A DNA stretch of 64,000 bases from Berberis thunbergii (Eukaryota > Streptophyta > Magnoliopsida > Ranunculales > Berberidaceae): contig QNQO01005851.1 of the NCBI GenBank assembly GCA_003290165.1, forward strand, positions 31,743 to 95,742, read 5' to 3'. Position numbers and translations under genes: made by a program. Positions 24,301 to 35,500 of this stretch are shown one piece after another. Position 1 is the first letter of the stretch; every line of letters starts with the position of its first letter. The notes below the pieces were generated by a model. That model made no database searches and was not told where the DNA came from. It was given only the letters and a program-made list of their open reading frames with translations.

Positions 24301-24851
24301 TGTTGTTGCTTGAACTTTGAAATATTATCCTTAGAGACACGGTGTGATTTAGACTTTAAAACTCGTTACTTATCCTTTCTTGTCTGGCATGAATTTTCCT
24401 TGTATAGTATTTTGTTATTTGTATTTAGTTCGCTCGCACCATCTAGCTTTGTGCTTTGCTGACCCCGCAAGGGGTGTGATTCTATTGGAGTGCAAGCAGT
24501 GTTGGCGTTCCTGCTGATCGTGGCGCTTAGGCCCCGTTTTTCGTTGTAGGCGCGTTTTGTGTTGTTTGGTCGTGTCCACCATGTACGGGTATGTTTTGCT
24601 TCCTCTGTGTTATCAGGTGTATTATCTTGCTATACTAGATGCTTGTATACTGGTTTTGTCGCTATGACTCTGGCGGGGCGAACCAAATATACTTATTTTG
24701 TTCAAATTTTTATCGTAGTTTTTATTTTCGTTTCATTCTCGTATCAAGAATGTCTTATATTATGATGTTGTGTCGGTTACGATCTGCCTGTATTACGGGT
24801 AAGTTCACGAATCGGCATGCTGCGATTCCCGTAGGAGGTCGGGGCGTGACA
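21387..24851 (-). mobile_element. Solo LTR of a chromovirus-type gypsy element (Tekay/Del-like)
   Basis: The 3465-bp segment is flanked by a perfect 5-bp duplication GGAAG (21382-21386 and 24852-24856). On the minus strand it starts TGTCACGCCCCGACCTCC, a start widely seen in plant Del/Tekay LTRs, and ends AGATATTACA. No coding region, primer binding site or partner LTR is present. About 1 kb of its length is a nested hAT-like element, so the original LTR was about 2.45 kb. The lineage is inferred from the terminal motif and length. Confidence 0.78.
21430..22434. mobile_element. Non-autonomous hAT-like element with GGGATGGCA ends
   Basis: Inverted ends TAGGGATGGCAGTGGGGCGG (left) and, reversed, TAGGGATGGCAACGGGGCGG (right) enclose about 1 kb. 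The 8-bp flanks GGGTGTAA and GGGTGTAC match at 7 of 8 positions, the duplication length expected for hAT. The interior holds many CGGATATCC palindromes and a (TA)n run near 22171-22187. It encodes no transposase. Confidence 0.8.
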
Positions 24852-24856
24852 GGAAG

Positions 24857-26262
24857 GCCATTGGGGCCAAAGCTCTTGTTCTGGCTGATGCGGAGGAGCC
24901 GTCTGAGACTTTTCCCTTTTTCGTGAGGAAGAGGTCTCGCATTTGAACTTGGACGTCTTTGGCACGACCCGTTCTGGTGAAGGGGGAGCGCGAGTCTGCA
25001 AGGTTTGTTGAGGTGATATCGATGTTTTCGGCTTGGAGAAGGATTACCTGCGATTGGTAAAAGTCGTAGATAGGTCGAACCTTAATAACGCACGGGTAAA
25101 GGCTCTGAATGACCGTCTGGTGCGGGTTTCGATGACACTTTTGCTGGTGCTAATTCGCGTGGGGTCGCTCCGGCAGAAGGCTCTTGTGAAGATTTGCCTG
25201 AGGTGGTAGAATTTGATCGCCCCATAGTTGCTTCACCTGATAGTGGTCGTGGTACCGGTCGTGTCTCTTGCAGTCTGCATTGCTCAACGCCTCGTGCTAG
25301 GCCTTAGCTAGAGGTTTTGGAGGGTCTTTTGGATACTTCGGTGCCTTCTCTCCCTTCGAATCCCATTGAGTCATCTCGCACAAAGGGGTTGCTGTTATTG
25401 ACAAGGGAAAGGCCACGGAGGAGAGCTTGAGAACGGTGGTGACCATGAAGGGCGGTGCCGACATAGTTCCCGATCAAGGAAAACTTCATCTGGACGCACG
25501 GATAAGCCTATTTGCACCGAATTTGGTGACGCTATATTCTGATGCATTCCATGAAATTGAGCTACTTAAGAAGCGGGCCGAAGAGGAGCGGTTGGATAGG
25601 CCAATCGTGGCCGCTGAGGCTCAGAGGGCTTGTCTGGAAAACCTTGAGCGTAATATGATAGAAGCGGCGTCTAAAAGGGACAGACTTAGGCAGGAGTTGA
25701 GCCGTATTCGTCGAGAAGTCGAGGTTTTACAGGAAGCTGCGACTAAGGCGAGTTCTGAAATGTTGTCTTTCGCTGAAGAGGGTGCTTCGAAGGAAGCCGA
25801 CTGGGCTACTGAGAAGCAACAGTTTGAATCCGATGTGGAGTTTTATGCTCAAGAAGCGAGGAAGGCTTCCAGCTCGAATTGGGATGGCACGAACTTAGTG
25901 CCGTAAAGAGCAGTCTGGCCACAGAACAGTCTCAGGTCAACGCGCCGACTAGAAAGTTGGAGCTACTGGAGCGCGAATTTGTTGATGCAAAGGTATGGGA
26001 AGAAGAGCTTCTCCAGGAACAAGGCAAATGTGAGTTCTGTTGGGTTGTACATGGACGACTAGAGCTGCTTGCGTTGATGGATGATGAGCGTTCGGAGTGG
26101 GATCTCGGCCGTTATAAGATGTCATATGTGGACCTGTCTGTTACCTTGACGTCATCGAGCAAGGAAGACAGTTTGAGCCCTGATGTTCTTGGAGGGGTCT
26201 CCGCATGTCTTTGGGGGCCACTTAAGTTACCCCCAACTTTTCATGGAGTTAAGTACGTCTGA
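24857..26262 (+). pseudogene. Antisense ORF of Tat-like element A, 3' part
   Basis: Resumes after the solo LTR with a block reading EEPSETFPFFVRKRSR near 24890. Further on it encodes a long E/K/A/L-rich, probably coiled-coil region (25427-25906: KKRAEEERLDRPIVAAEAQR, ATKASSEMLSFAEEGA) followed in another frame by SLATEQSQVNAPTRKLELLE and a tail to 26262. The layout (globular start, coiled coil, short tail) matches the antisense ORF at 5579-8174. Frame changes show decay. Confidence 0.6.
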
Positions 26263-26459
26263 CAGGCTAGCGTTTAGGGGTGTCACGGTTCTGGATCCAA
26301 CATAGTTGGATGATTTCTCCGGCCTGGGCTGACCAGGGTTCGACCTGTTGTCGTTGCGTTTCCTTTTGCTCTGTTCCTCGTCCTCACGTCTTTTTCCCTC
26401 ATTCTTTTCCCTAAGACAGGAGGGCTTCCCGTCGCCTTCGATTTCCCTTTTAGCGGTCC

Positions 26460-27360
26460 TTGACTCCTCCAGGGTGATGGGTTTCTAGACGCTCTTGAGG
26501 AGCTCTGCCATGTCCAGAGAGGGCTCTAAGGAGAGGTCCTCAAAAAGCTCTCCTTCTCTAAGGCCCGCAGTGAAGGCTATCACTACTGTATCATTGTTGC
26601 ATCCGCCTATGAGGGTCAGCTCGTTGTTAAAGCGCGTGACATACTCTCGGAGTATCGCCAGACCTTTGCCTTAGAGAGGGTATGTAGTGCGGTCTTTTCT
26701 GAAATGATGGCTTCCGACAAAACGTGTCAAGAACTCCTTCGGCTGTGTTTTGAAGGAGTTGTTTGGCTTCGGTGGAAGGCTGTGGAACCATGTCAGCACA
26801 GAGCTTTTTAGACTGGTGGGAAATGTTCTGCACATGACAAACTCGAATCCTTCTTTGAGGGTCATTACATGTTGGTAATGGCGCAGATGATCGAAAGGAT
26901 CGGTGGTCCCGTCGTAAGAGTCAAGCTTCAAGGGAGTGAACTTCCTTGGAAGGGCCTCGTTCATTATTCAATCCACAAATGGTTGGGTAGATAGGCGATA
27001 GTATGTCTGGATCATGCACCCCTCTGCGGACGGGTTTCCCAGGGCCGAGCATCTATGTCCTGGCAGTGAGCACAACGTTAGACACACAACCTCTCCTGCG
27101 CTTGCTCCCTCTCATCTTCTGGAGGCGAAGGTTCATGTTGTTCCTGGTCTCCGTCAGCAGGTGCTGCATTCTGTCGCGTAAGAGTCTCCACCGCCTTGGC
27201 GATCTGTTGTATCTGAGATGACAACACATGGATTCTGGGGTACTGCCATTTGCATGGAAGCGTGAGTTGGTTGCCTGTGCACGACAGGAACTGTTGAATG
27301 AGGCGGTATAGAGACAGCCTGAGCGTTGGACGTGTCCCCTGGTTCTCCATTGTCACCATC
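26460..27360 (-). pseudogene. Gag region of Tat-like element A
   Basis: On the minus strand the sequence reads LPRKFTPLKLDSYDGTTDPF, DHLRHYQHVMTLKEGFE, MCRTFPTSLKSSVLTWFHSL, EFLTRFVGSHHFRK, then after a stop REYVTRFNNELTLIGGCNND, AFTAGLREGELFEDLSLEP and ITLEESRTAKREIEG. This is the retrotransposon gag core of Ty3/gypsy elements. The upstream part (27360-27080) is Gln/Glu-rich. Stops and frame changes interrupt it. Confidence 0.82.
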
Positions 27361-27412
27361 TCTCTGGGTTTAGATAGGAGCCAACGATTACTTTAAAGTT
27401 AAAAACTATGTC

Positions 27413-27431
27413 GTCCCCACGGACGGTGCCA
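27413..27431 (-). other. Primer binding site of Tat-like element A
   Basis: A few bases from the inner end of the 5' LTR, the minus strand reads TGGCACCGTCCGTGGGGAC. It is a diverged form of the TGGCGCCGTCTGTGGGGA-type sites common in plant gypsy elements. Confidence 0.6.
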
Positions 27432-27437
27432 AACTAA

Positions 27438-28117
27438 TGCAGTCATTTTCTGCTCCCAGCTTTGACCTAGTCTTGTTGACCTACACAAGTAACGCACGTG
27501 AGCCATAGACCACTGTGGGGTGGCCAATGGCACTTCAATGCTAAAGTCAGATAGGGCTCTGAGGAAGGTGTAATGCTATAAGTAACAGAGAATTTGTAGC
27601 GTACCTTAGCTTACCAGCCTCATGTCTTATTTATAGTGCAAGGAGTCCTGGTTCTACCAAGCCATCTTAGGCGTAGTTTAGGAATGAGATCTTCATAGAG
27701 ATACCTCCCTAATTAGGAGTTGTGCTGTAAGAGAGAAGTTCCCTGTTAGCTCTGTGCTTCTAGATATGCGGGTGATAGTTCCCAATTCAAGAGCAATCCG
27801 TATGAGGGAGTTTATCTATGTGGAAGATACTCTGGTGTTTGCTTCCTAGTTGGAAGCATAGAGCAGGTGTAGCTGCCCGTCCGAAGATGATCCTCGAGAT
27901 ACTTGCCTGAAGAGGGCTTACGGGTATTGAGGATAGTTGTGGGACGTGTGGGCCTAACATGTTGTGAGAGTTCGGGACTGTCTGGCGGACTGCAGTTGGG
28001 TGGGCTTAGAACCGCTTGGATCGGATCAGTGTTGGGCTGACACTTGAGGCCGTAATTCCTCGATATCATCATGACACGTGTACGACTTCGGGGTGTGACC
28101 ATTTTTATGTATCATTA
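27438..28117 (-). repeat. 5' LTR of Tat-like element A
   Basis: Partner of 19629-20304. Many scattered substitutions separate the two LTRs, so the insertion is not recent. Confidence 0.88.
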
Positions 28118-28707
28118 GTTTGTATGGCACATTTTTTTTTTGCCATCATAACAGTAGTTTGCTAATTGGTAATTGGTGTTGCATGAGGGCCATGGCACGT
28201 GACTGGCTAAGCGGAAAAGATTGGGGATAATAGCACGTGACTAGTGCGTGGTGGACGTGTCTATCTAATCTAAATTATATATAACTACATAATAATTGAA
28301 AGGTTTTTTTTTAGTTTGACACTCATTAGTTTATAACTATTAGAGTTTGGTCCTTATTTTGAAAACTATTTGAGTCTAATCTTCATTTTTTGAAGAAACC
28401 GTTAAATCCACGTCATTGACCGGTCAAGATTAATTTTCACACTACCCAGTTAACTTAAACAAACTAAACTAAATTCAACAACACGCATCAACTCGTACTG
28501 AAGTGACTCGACATGTGTCCACCCCGACAACCCAGTTTGTCCCTTCGACATATTTAAAATACCTTCCACCTCTTCAAAATACCATTCTCCCTCACTTGTC
28601 CTTCCCCAATTCCCCCTATATCTTCATCCCAAACGATTCTCCTTTCTTTATTCGTTCCAATTATTTGAATTAATTTCCTCAAGCATTAAAAAAAGGTGTT
28701 GTTGTTT

Positions 28708-29165
28708 ATGGCGTCTTCACACAATTTAGCGAGCCTGGAACCCTGGTCATTCCGTCCAACATTCTCCTACTCATGGTTCTCCGAAGCATTAGCCCACGAA
28801 AACGATACCCTCACTAAAGCTCTCCAAAAATCTGTCTGCAACATAGAGCCCGCATTTGAATTTGATTCCACTAACTATTCCTCACCTTAAATTCATCAGT
28901 GAAACCAAAATCCACACCTGTCGGGTCGGGTTCTGACCCGAAATCTCTTATTTCGAAGTGGAGGAACTCAGCGGCGGTGTCTAATGGAAAGATTGCCAAG
29001 CCGAAATCAAGGGCCACTAAGAAGTCTCCGATCACTTTCATCACGTTGGATCCCGCAAACTTCCGGCAGATGGTGCAACAGGTGACTAGCACTATTACTT
29101 ATGCTTACCATTTACCCTTTCCAATTCAGACTATTTACGATCAAAATCACCCCCTTAAATATTGA
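28708..29165 (+). pseudogene. VQ-motif protein gene, frameshifted and 3'-truncated
   Basis: The ATG at 28708 opens MASSHNLASLEPWSFRPTF, WFSEALAHENDTLTKALQKS, the N-terminal block of a plant VQ subgroup (calmodulin-binding-like; Arabidopsis relatives often start MASSENLASIEPW). A stop ends this frame at 28888-28890. The next part lies in another frame and reads SRATKKSPITFITLDPANF, then RQMVQQVTS, the VQ motif (FxxxVQxxTG) with Ser at the final Gly. After it the sequence diverges at once (TITYAYHLPFP) and stops at 29165, so the usual C-terminal half is absent. VQ proteins act in the nucleus as cofactors of WRKY factors. A TATA-like TATTTAAA (28551) lies 157 bp upstream. It is probably a pseudogene unless the shift is a sequence error. 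Confidence 0.7.
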
Positions 29166-29499
29166 TAAATTATACCTAAGCCTCTAATATAATTTATTTG
29201 AAACCTCCAATTTCTATAAATTATAAAAATGCCCTTACATCTAACTTTTGGATCTCATTTTGCCCTCCATAATTAGTGTTTTTTTTTACAATCAAACCAG
29301 TCCCTCTCAAACGGTGATTAATTATACCTAAGCCACTAAAATAATTTATTTAAAACCCTCCATTGTTTATACACTTTAAATAAGCCCTTAAAACTTAAAT
29401 CATTATTTTTAGCTTAGAAATTCAATAATAGTTTTTACTTATTATTGGATTGTTATAATAAAATTAAATAAAAAATATTGAATTATGCACACGTAAAGC

Positions 29500-30340
29500 G
29501 CATCCACACCCTAGTCTTACATATCCAATAAATTGAGCGCAACTAAAAGCCTCGGCAGAGGCGGAGGTCTGACATGGAAAGTCAAATGCATAGGATGAGC
29601 CAATGAGAAGTTAGCAAAGTGGCTGACAAGAAGAACACATCAGGCAATCAAGGGAGAGCACATCAACTCGGCAAATAGTTAATCCAATCAACTTCGTTGG
29701 AAAACGACCTAAGCTAAGTTGCAAGTCTGAACATGGATAAATCAACCAATCCTAGACATACACGTGAAACTCGAGATTGTAGAGATTAGGTTAACGTAGA
29801 CGGGATATCTGCTTGAGGGGATTGTCTTATTAGCGAGGAAACAGGCGAGGGAGGGGGTGCAACCCTCCATCTCCCTCGAGATGCACATTTCCTCGCTCGT
29901 TTCCTTGCCAATTAGAATTCTCGATGCTTGAATCGGATCACAAACTTTGCTGGTGATAGAGTACAACGACTTAACCAGAATTACATGTCTCGATAATGTC
30001 AAACTTCGGCTCAAGGCTCTGCTTTTCAGTGATTTGCTGGCAGAGAATTAAATGCTCGTGATAGTGACATTTGTAAGCCTAAGGTAGTATAAATAGAGAC
30101 TGTTGACTAATTGACAAGGGTTTGGATTAATTTCAAGAGCTCTAGACTCTAAACCAGTCTCTTGAACGTGTTATTTTTTTAAGATGTGCGATTGTCGGTT
30201 GTATTCTAACTTGAGCATCGGAGGCTCAAAACATAGGACAACACCAATGTATTTGAGTTCACTTACAAGAGGAGTGCATTGCGAGAATTTGCTAGAAGGT
30301 TGCTTGGAGATCATCGTGGCGACTTTGCGTATCACAAGGA
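29500..30340 (+). repeat. LTR-like sequence (possible gypsy LTR fragment)
   Basis: Holds a TATA box (TATAAATAGAG near 30094), a transcribed-leader-like stretch, and CTTGAGCATCGGAGG near 30214, a motif frequent near the end of plant gypsy LTRs. No partner LTR or clear termini were found in the window, so the limits are approximate. Confidence 0.35.
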
Positions 30341-30678
30341 ATTCCTAATTAAAATCTTGAACGAACCCTAATAATGAAGAAATATATTATTCATTGGTTT
30401 TGTTAATGGAAGAGAAAAACATAACAGAAAACAACGATAGAAGAAATATATGGGAGAATAGGGAATTTTTAAGGAAAAGGGAAAAGAAAAATCAAATGAG
30501 ATATGGTTGGACAAGGATGACGATTAGGCTATTTAGGAGTTACTTTGCTTCTAGGAATTTTATTTATTAACATTGCTTTTGTAAAAATTGTTTGGTTGTC
30601 AAGAATCCAATAAGAACCCCATTTCAAATGGTTTTGCAAGAGTGGGATCAAATTAGGTTTACAAATTTCACAAAATAC

Positions 30679-31672
30679 TAATGCGGTGGCGGACGCATTA
30701 GCAACTAGAGCTCAACGAGAGCATAAGACGGTTCTTTTTCCTGCTCATGATCTTCATAGGCGAGTGGCAGGTTTACTACAGCTTGACCGTAGTCATACGG
30801 CTTACATACGCAATGGGGAAGATTAGGCATCGCTTTATAGAGCAGAGGAGATTTCAAGATCAGACGGATTGCAGGGCACGCTGCTGTGTTTCAGAGGGAC
30901 CCCTGTTTCCTTTTGGTTGTGACGTAAGCGGTAGCTACGGTCTCGTACGAGATTGTCCAGAATGGCTTCAGTTTCCTGCGACATGTGGCTTGTTATGCAG
31001 GCCTTTCCTGGCAGTGTTATGTGCCGACATGGAAGATGAGGTAGGTGGAATGTCGAGGCTTGGCATGCTGGGTGCTGTCTTGGTTGATTTGCGCCATGGT
31101 TGATGCTGCGACAATGCGACTCTGACCAGGTTTAGGCAGAGCACTCTGTCTCAAAACAGAGCTGCTCTGTTCCCAGAGTTGCTGTTTGTGAATTTGCTGC
31201 TGCTCTGTTGTGTGGAGCTGATGCTGATGCTGCATTTCTATGCAGTTGCTGCGGTTGCTGTTGCGCGGACGTGGCTGTTGCGCGGAGTTGCTGCGTTTGG
31301 TTGTTGCGCGGAGTTGCTTGCTGGATCGGTTGCTGATCTTTACTAACTGCTGCTATTCTGAACGCTGAATTGTTGCAGTTTTGGTTGGAGCATTTGGTTT
31401 GGGCTATCCGGGGTTTGCTCGGGTCGCAGAAACGCGCGTGTGTTGCGTGCTCAATGAATGAGATACTGCTGGATTATTTCGGGTAGCTGGGCATAGCCAT
31501 TGAGCTGATTTCGGTTTCTGATTTTAGTTTTGGTTTGTTTTTCTTCTTTGATACTAGCTTCTGCTTGGGTTTTTTTACGGGCAACGTCGTAATGTACTCC
31601 CGTAGGTTTTGTAAGTCATCTTTTTGATAAGTAATCAAGGTCTAACATTCCATAAAAAAAAAAAAAAAAAAA
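30679..31672 (+). mobile_element. 5'-truncated LINE with poly(A) tail
   Basis: The segment is flanked by a 12-bp duplication TTCACAAAATAC (30667-30678 and 31673-31684) and ends in 19 A (31654-31672). Its first codons read NAVADALATRAQREHKTVLF, like the C-terminal end of the RNase H domain of plant L1-type LINEs. The rest is 3' UTR-like, with many TTGCTG and GTTGCGCGGA repeats at 31130-31340. A 5'-truncated insertion with poly(A) and target duplication is the hallmark of target-primed reverse transcription. Confidence 0.85.
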
Positions 31673-31756
31673 TTCACAAAATACAGATGGTACTGGATTT
31701 TATATTTTCTGAAGAAGAAAAAAAAAAGTTGCAGGAAGAGTATATTTCTTACGAGT

Positions 31757-31904
31757 AATTCTAGTCGGCCTGGTTTGCTTGCCACGCCGGCTTATTTACA
31801 CATTTTGTCCCTTCTCTTTAAAACACAACCACAAACACTTTAAAGATGAGGGACAAAAGAGTAATTCTAGCCAGCCAGGCAAGCAAACCAGGCCAGCTAG
31901 AATT
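31757..31904. mobile_element. 148-bp foldback MITE
   Basis: The whole segment is a near-palindrome. The outer arms pair AATTCTAGTCGGCCTGG and GGTTTGCTTGCC (from 31757) with GGCAAGCAAACC and CCAGGCCAGCTAGAATT (to 31904). The inner arms pair TTTTGTCCCTTCTCTTTAAA with TTTAAAGATGAGGGACAAAA. About 15 bases form the loop. No clear target duplication was seen. The family is unassigned. Confidence 0.65.
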
Positions 31905-31923
31905 TCTGATTTCTTACACAAAT

Positions 31924-32257
31924 TAAAATTGAAATGTCATCTTCAACCTCACTTCGTTTTTCCCTGTACTTTATCCTTGTGTCATTTTTCCTTTAATTGC
32001 TCCATTTTGTAAAATCGCATTAGATGCAAACAAACATTACCCATTGGCTGATCTAAAAGACTAAATATATTTATATAATTACTATTTTTTTAAAATTGAA
32101 ATGTCATCTTCAACCCCACTTCATTTTTCCCTTTACTTTATCCTTGTGTCAGTTTTCCTTTAATTGCTCCATTTTGTAAAATCGCATTAGATGCAAACAA
32201 ACATTACCCATTGGCTGATCTAAAAGACTAAATATATATATAATTACTATTTTTTTC
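31924..32257. repeat. 167-bp tandem duplication
   Basis: 31924-32090 and 32091-32257 are nearly identical, both starting TAAAATTGAAATGTCATC and ending in ATATAATTACTATTTTTT. Only a few substitutions and a short AT-run length change separate them. They lie about 280 bp beyond the stop codon of the minus-strand STP gene. Confidence 0.9.
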
Positions 32258-32538
32258 AAGTAGTTCTAATAGTTTGTAATTTGGTTTTGAATAATTCCAA
32301 CTCTTCATCTGTACGTTACAATATGAGTATCTTACAAGTAATATACAACAATATATTGTTACAAAAATGCTCCTACGTAAGATAGAAGTTTGTGAGTGGA
32401 AACAACTCCCTAAAAATATTAACAAGAACCACACATTGCAGCAAATATTGTCCAAAAGTGCTTCTATATAAGATAGAAGTTTGTGAGTAGATCAAATCAA
32501 TCCCTAAAAAAATGAGTAACATAAAAAAAGAAAAACAA

Positions 32539-35500
32539 TTATCTAAATTCCCCATTTTCCAATTCTTCGTCCTCATCGTCATCCTCGTCATCATCATCCT
32601 TGACCACAAATCTTTTCCAATACCAGTGGTTTCTCCATACCTGGTCAACCATCATATCAATTGGTACGCCTTTCGTTTCCGGCAAGAAGAAATAAACAAA
32701 TAAGCCCATTAGTAAAACCCATGCAGCAAAGAAGTAGAAGACTGCAGCACGCATGGTGCATAGCATGGACAAGAAAGCTTGTGCAATGAGGAAGGTGAAG
32801 AGCATGTTCGAGCTCACTGCAAAGGCAAAACCTGCTGATCTCGTCTCTAAAGGGAAGGTTTCACTCGGTATCAACCAACCGAGAGGTCCCCATGACCAAG
32901 CAAACCCCATGATGAATAAACACACAAGTACTACCACAATAATGGCTTCTCCATCTTCAAGATGGTTTGTCGGTGACAAATCTCTCATCAAAATAACTCC
33001 AATGACTACCTGTACAATAAGAATGCAAAAATTAGAAAAAGCTAAAGTCAATAAAGTTTTTTTTTTTAACCATCCAACTAGGCTACCATTGGCATGTCAA
33101 TAAAGTTACTCATTTCAATGAAATGGGAATACTTCAATTTTGCTTTGACGTCAAAATTTACGTAGAAAGCAATAACAAATGGTGAGGTAGTGTTGCACTC
33201 TCTCAGATAACGAGCCTGTCAAATAAAGATGGTGATCATAGCTAGTTACACCTTTCATTTCAAATTTTTTTAGGCTTCGTGCTGCAACAAACTTGCTAAA
33301 TTTGGACAAAGTAAAGACTTGGCTCTTAAAAATGATAATATAGTATTAGTACCTGTGTGATGAACATTTGGACACAAGCTTCAAGCAATAAAACCCTTCT
33401 CCCGGCCTTATCAACCACGTAAATTGAAACCACTGTACTTAACGAATTTACAAGCCCAGTGATAACTGCAGATAACAACGAAGCATCATTCTTGAACCCA
33501 ACTGTTTGAAATAAGACTGGAGCATAAAACATGATTGCATTTATTCCTGTAAATTGTTGAAACACTTGCAGTAAAATCCCAATGACCAAAGGTGGCCGAC
33601 TTGAAGGCTTCATGAGTTTAATATAGGGGCTTCTAACTTGGCGTGCCATTTCACTAGCATATATTATCTGATCAAATTCAGCTTCTACATTATCAGTTCC
33701 TCTGATCTTCTTAAGTGTATCTTTTCCTTCATCGAACTTTTCACGTTCTATCAAACTTGTTGGGGTTTCTGTGACGAATAACGACCCTAAGAAGAGAATG
33801 AGTGCAGGGACCGCTGCAAGGCCTAGTGAGATACGCCAACCCCATGGGTGAATTTTGGAGGTGAAGTAGTTAACAATATTAGCAAGCAGGATTCCGAGTG
33901 TGACAAATAGTTGGAAAAGGATGTTTTAATGAGCCCCGGATTTTTGTGTGGGCGATTTCAGAGAGGAAGAGTGGAACTGCCTGCAAAATGATGAGTTTCA
34001 CTTATACGAGTTTTGCATGCATGTATGAAACACTTAGAATGTTAAGCTTTTTGCTACAACACCCTAGCTATAGAAGACCGCCTTAATTAGTTCTAGCTAG
34101 CTAGTAATGGTGCATCAGAATGTGTACCACCACAATCCTGACACAAATTACTTTTTCATAGAATGAGTTTACGCATAAATGCACCACTAAGGGTTGTACA
34201 ATTTAAGTGACCTAGCCTAGGGTTATCATAACAGTATTCCAAATGAAACAAATGCTATGGGAACCGCCACAGTTGCACAGCAGAGGACCCAAAAACCGTC
34301 AACCGTGAATTGAGATGTGTAATCCTATTAGCATTGCACATCTCGATGCACACATCACCAAGAACTAGACTTAAGACAGTCCACTCCACATCCTAAGGTA
34401 CCATGCTGCAAGAAAATAATATTACAAGGGTAAGGTATATACTTGATTAGCGAATCCAACTCCAAAGCCAAGAAGAATCCTCCCAACAATAAGTGATGCA
34501 AGCTCGGGTGCTGCAGCATTCAAGACTACTCCCCCCATGAAGAAAACAGATGCTAGCTGCATTGTAGGTTTTCGGCCAAACTTGGAGCAAACCTTCGATG
34601 CTGCAAAGCTTGCTACCAGTGCAGCAAGGTATAATGAAGATGTAAACAGTTGAAGGTAATGGTTGTCGTACTTGCAGTAGTTGTTTTCACTGGCCACACG
34701 TTTTTTCAGGTAAACGTCTGGGAAGAATTTGATCAAAAAGTCATCCATGGATGTCACCCCACCTGAATTTCCATTTAAAAGAGGCATAAGCAACTCCATT
34801 AAATTATTGATTCATATTCCATGTGCAACAGTGAGGCTTATAATTAGAAATAAGTTTAACGTTTAAATGATAGCATTGGAAATTCGCCCAGGGTAGACAT
34901 CACTAGTGTACATCTATGGTCGCCACTTGTATTTGAATCATGTTTTACTATGAACAAAACAAAATTGAACATAAACTAAACTGGATTACAAAATGAGTCA
35001 TGTCTTGAAAGGCACGTAAAGTAAAATGGACTATCGAAATTAAAGCACAAACTGAACCGGAACAGGCTATGCTCAACCGAAACAGTTGAAAGGCCAGCCA
35101 AGCTGTATGGCCAATCCATAGACTACCAATTTCAGTTTATTTAGAGCATATATAGACTAGAATTTTCAGGTAGCGTGTCCAAAATGTCTAAGGGCGTAGT
35201 TCATGATGTCACTGGGATGCCAACCCAAGTTTTGGTCGAGTTTGATTATCTAAAGCTGTGGTCGGGCAAATTTTAAATTACATTAGACCATGGGCCAAAA
35301 TATTCGGGTTCGCTCGCACAAGCTGCATGCCTTATCTGAGGGAAGAAACAGAGTATATTGAAATTTAAGAAATAGAAATGTTCAAAGAAAAAATCAGAAA
35401 GTAAACCTGAAATGCCAATATCATAACCAAACATTAAGCCTCCAAAGGCTGAAATAATGCCACAAACAACCACATAGAAGGTGGTTCTCCCTTCAAACTC

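Larger units (their letters stand above)
19629..28117 (-). mobile_element. Tat-like Ty3/gypsy retrotransposon A, pol deleted, with nested insertions
   Basis: Two direct repeats of about 680 bp (19629-20304 and 27438-28117) are LTRs. On the minus strand they run TGATGATACAT...GACTGCA (first bases mutated in the right copy). The right, 5' LTR is followed by a primer-binding-like TGGCACCGTCCGTGGGGAC and a gag region on the minus strand. The left, 3' LTR is preceded by a purine-rich tract (GGAAGGAGTAGC). Between gag and the left LTR lies an antisense ORF on the plus strand, interrupted by a solo LTR. No protease, RT, RNase H or integrase remains. The LTR ends and polypurine tract resemble those of copies B and C. 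No convincing target-site duplication was found (ATGTT versus GTTTG). Confidence 0.85.

Noticed and set aside
19624..28122. Target-site duplication for Tat-like element A
   Set aside because: The flanking 5-mers ATGTT and GTTTG do not match, so the element may be recombined or its flanks mutated.
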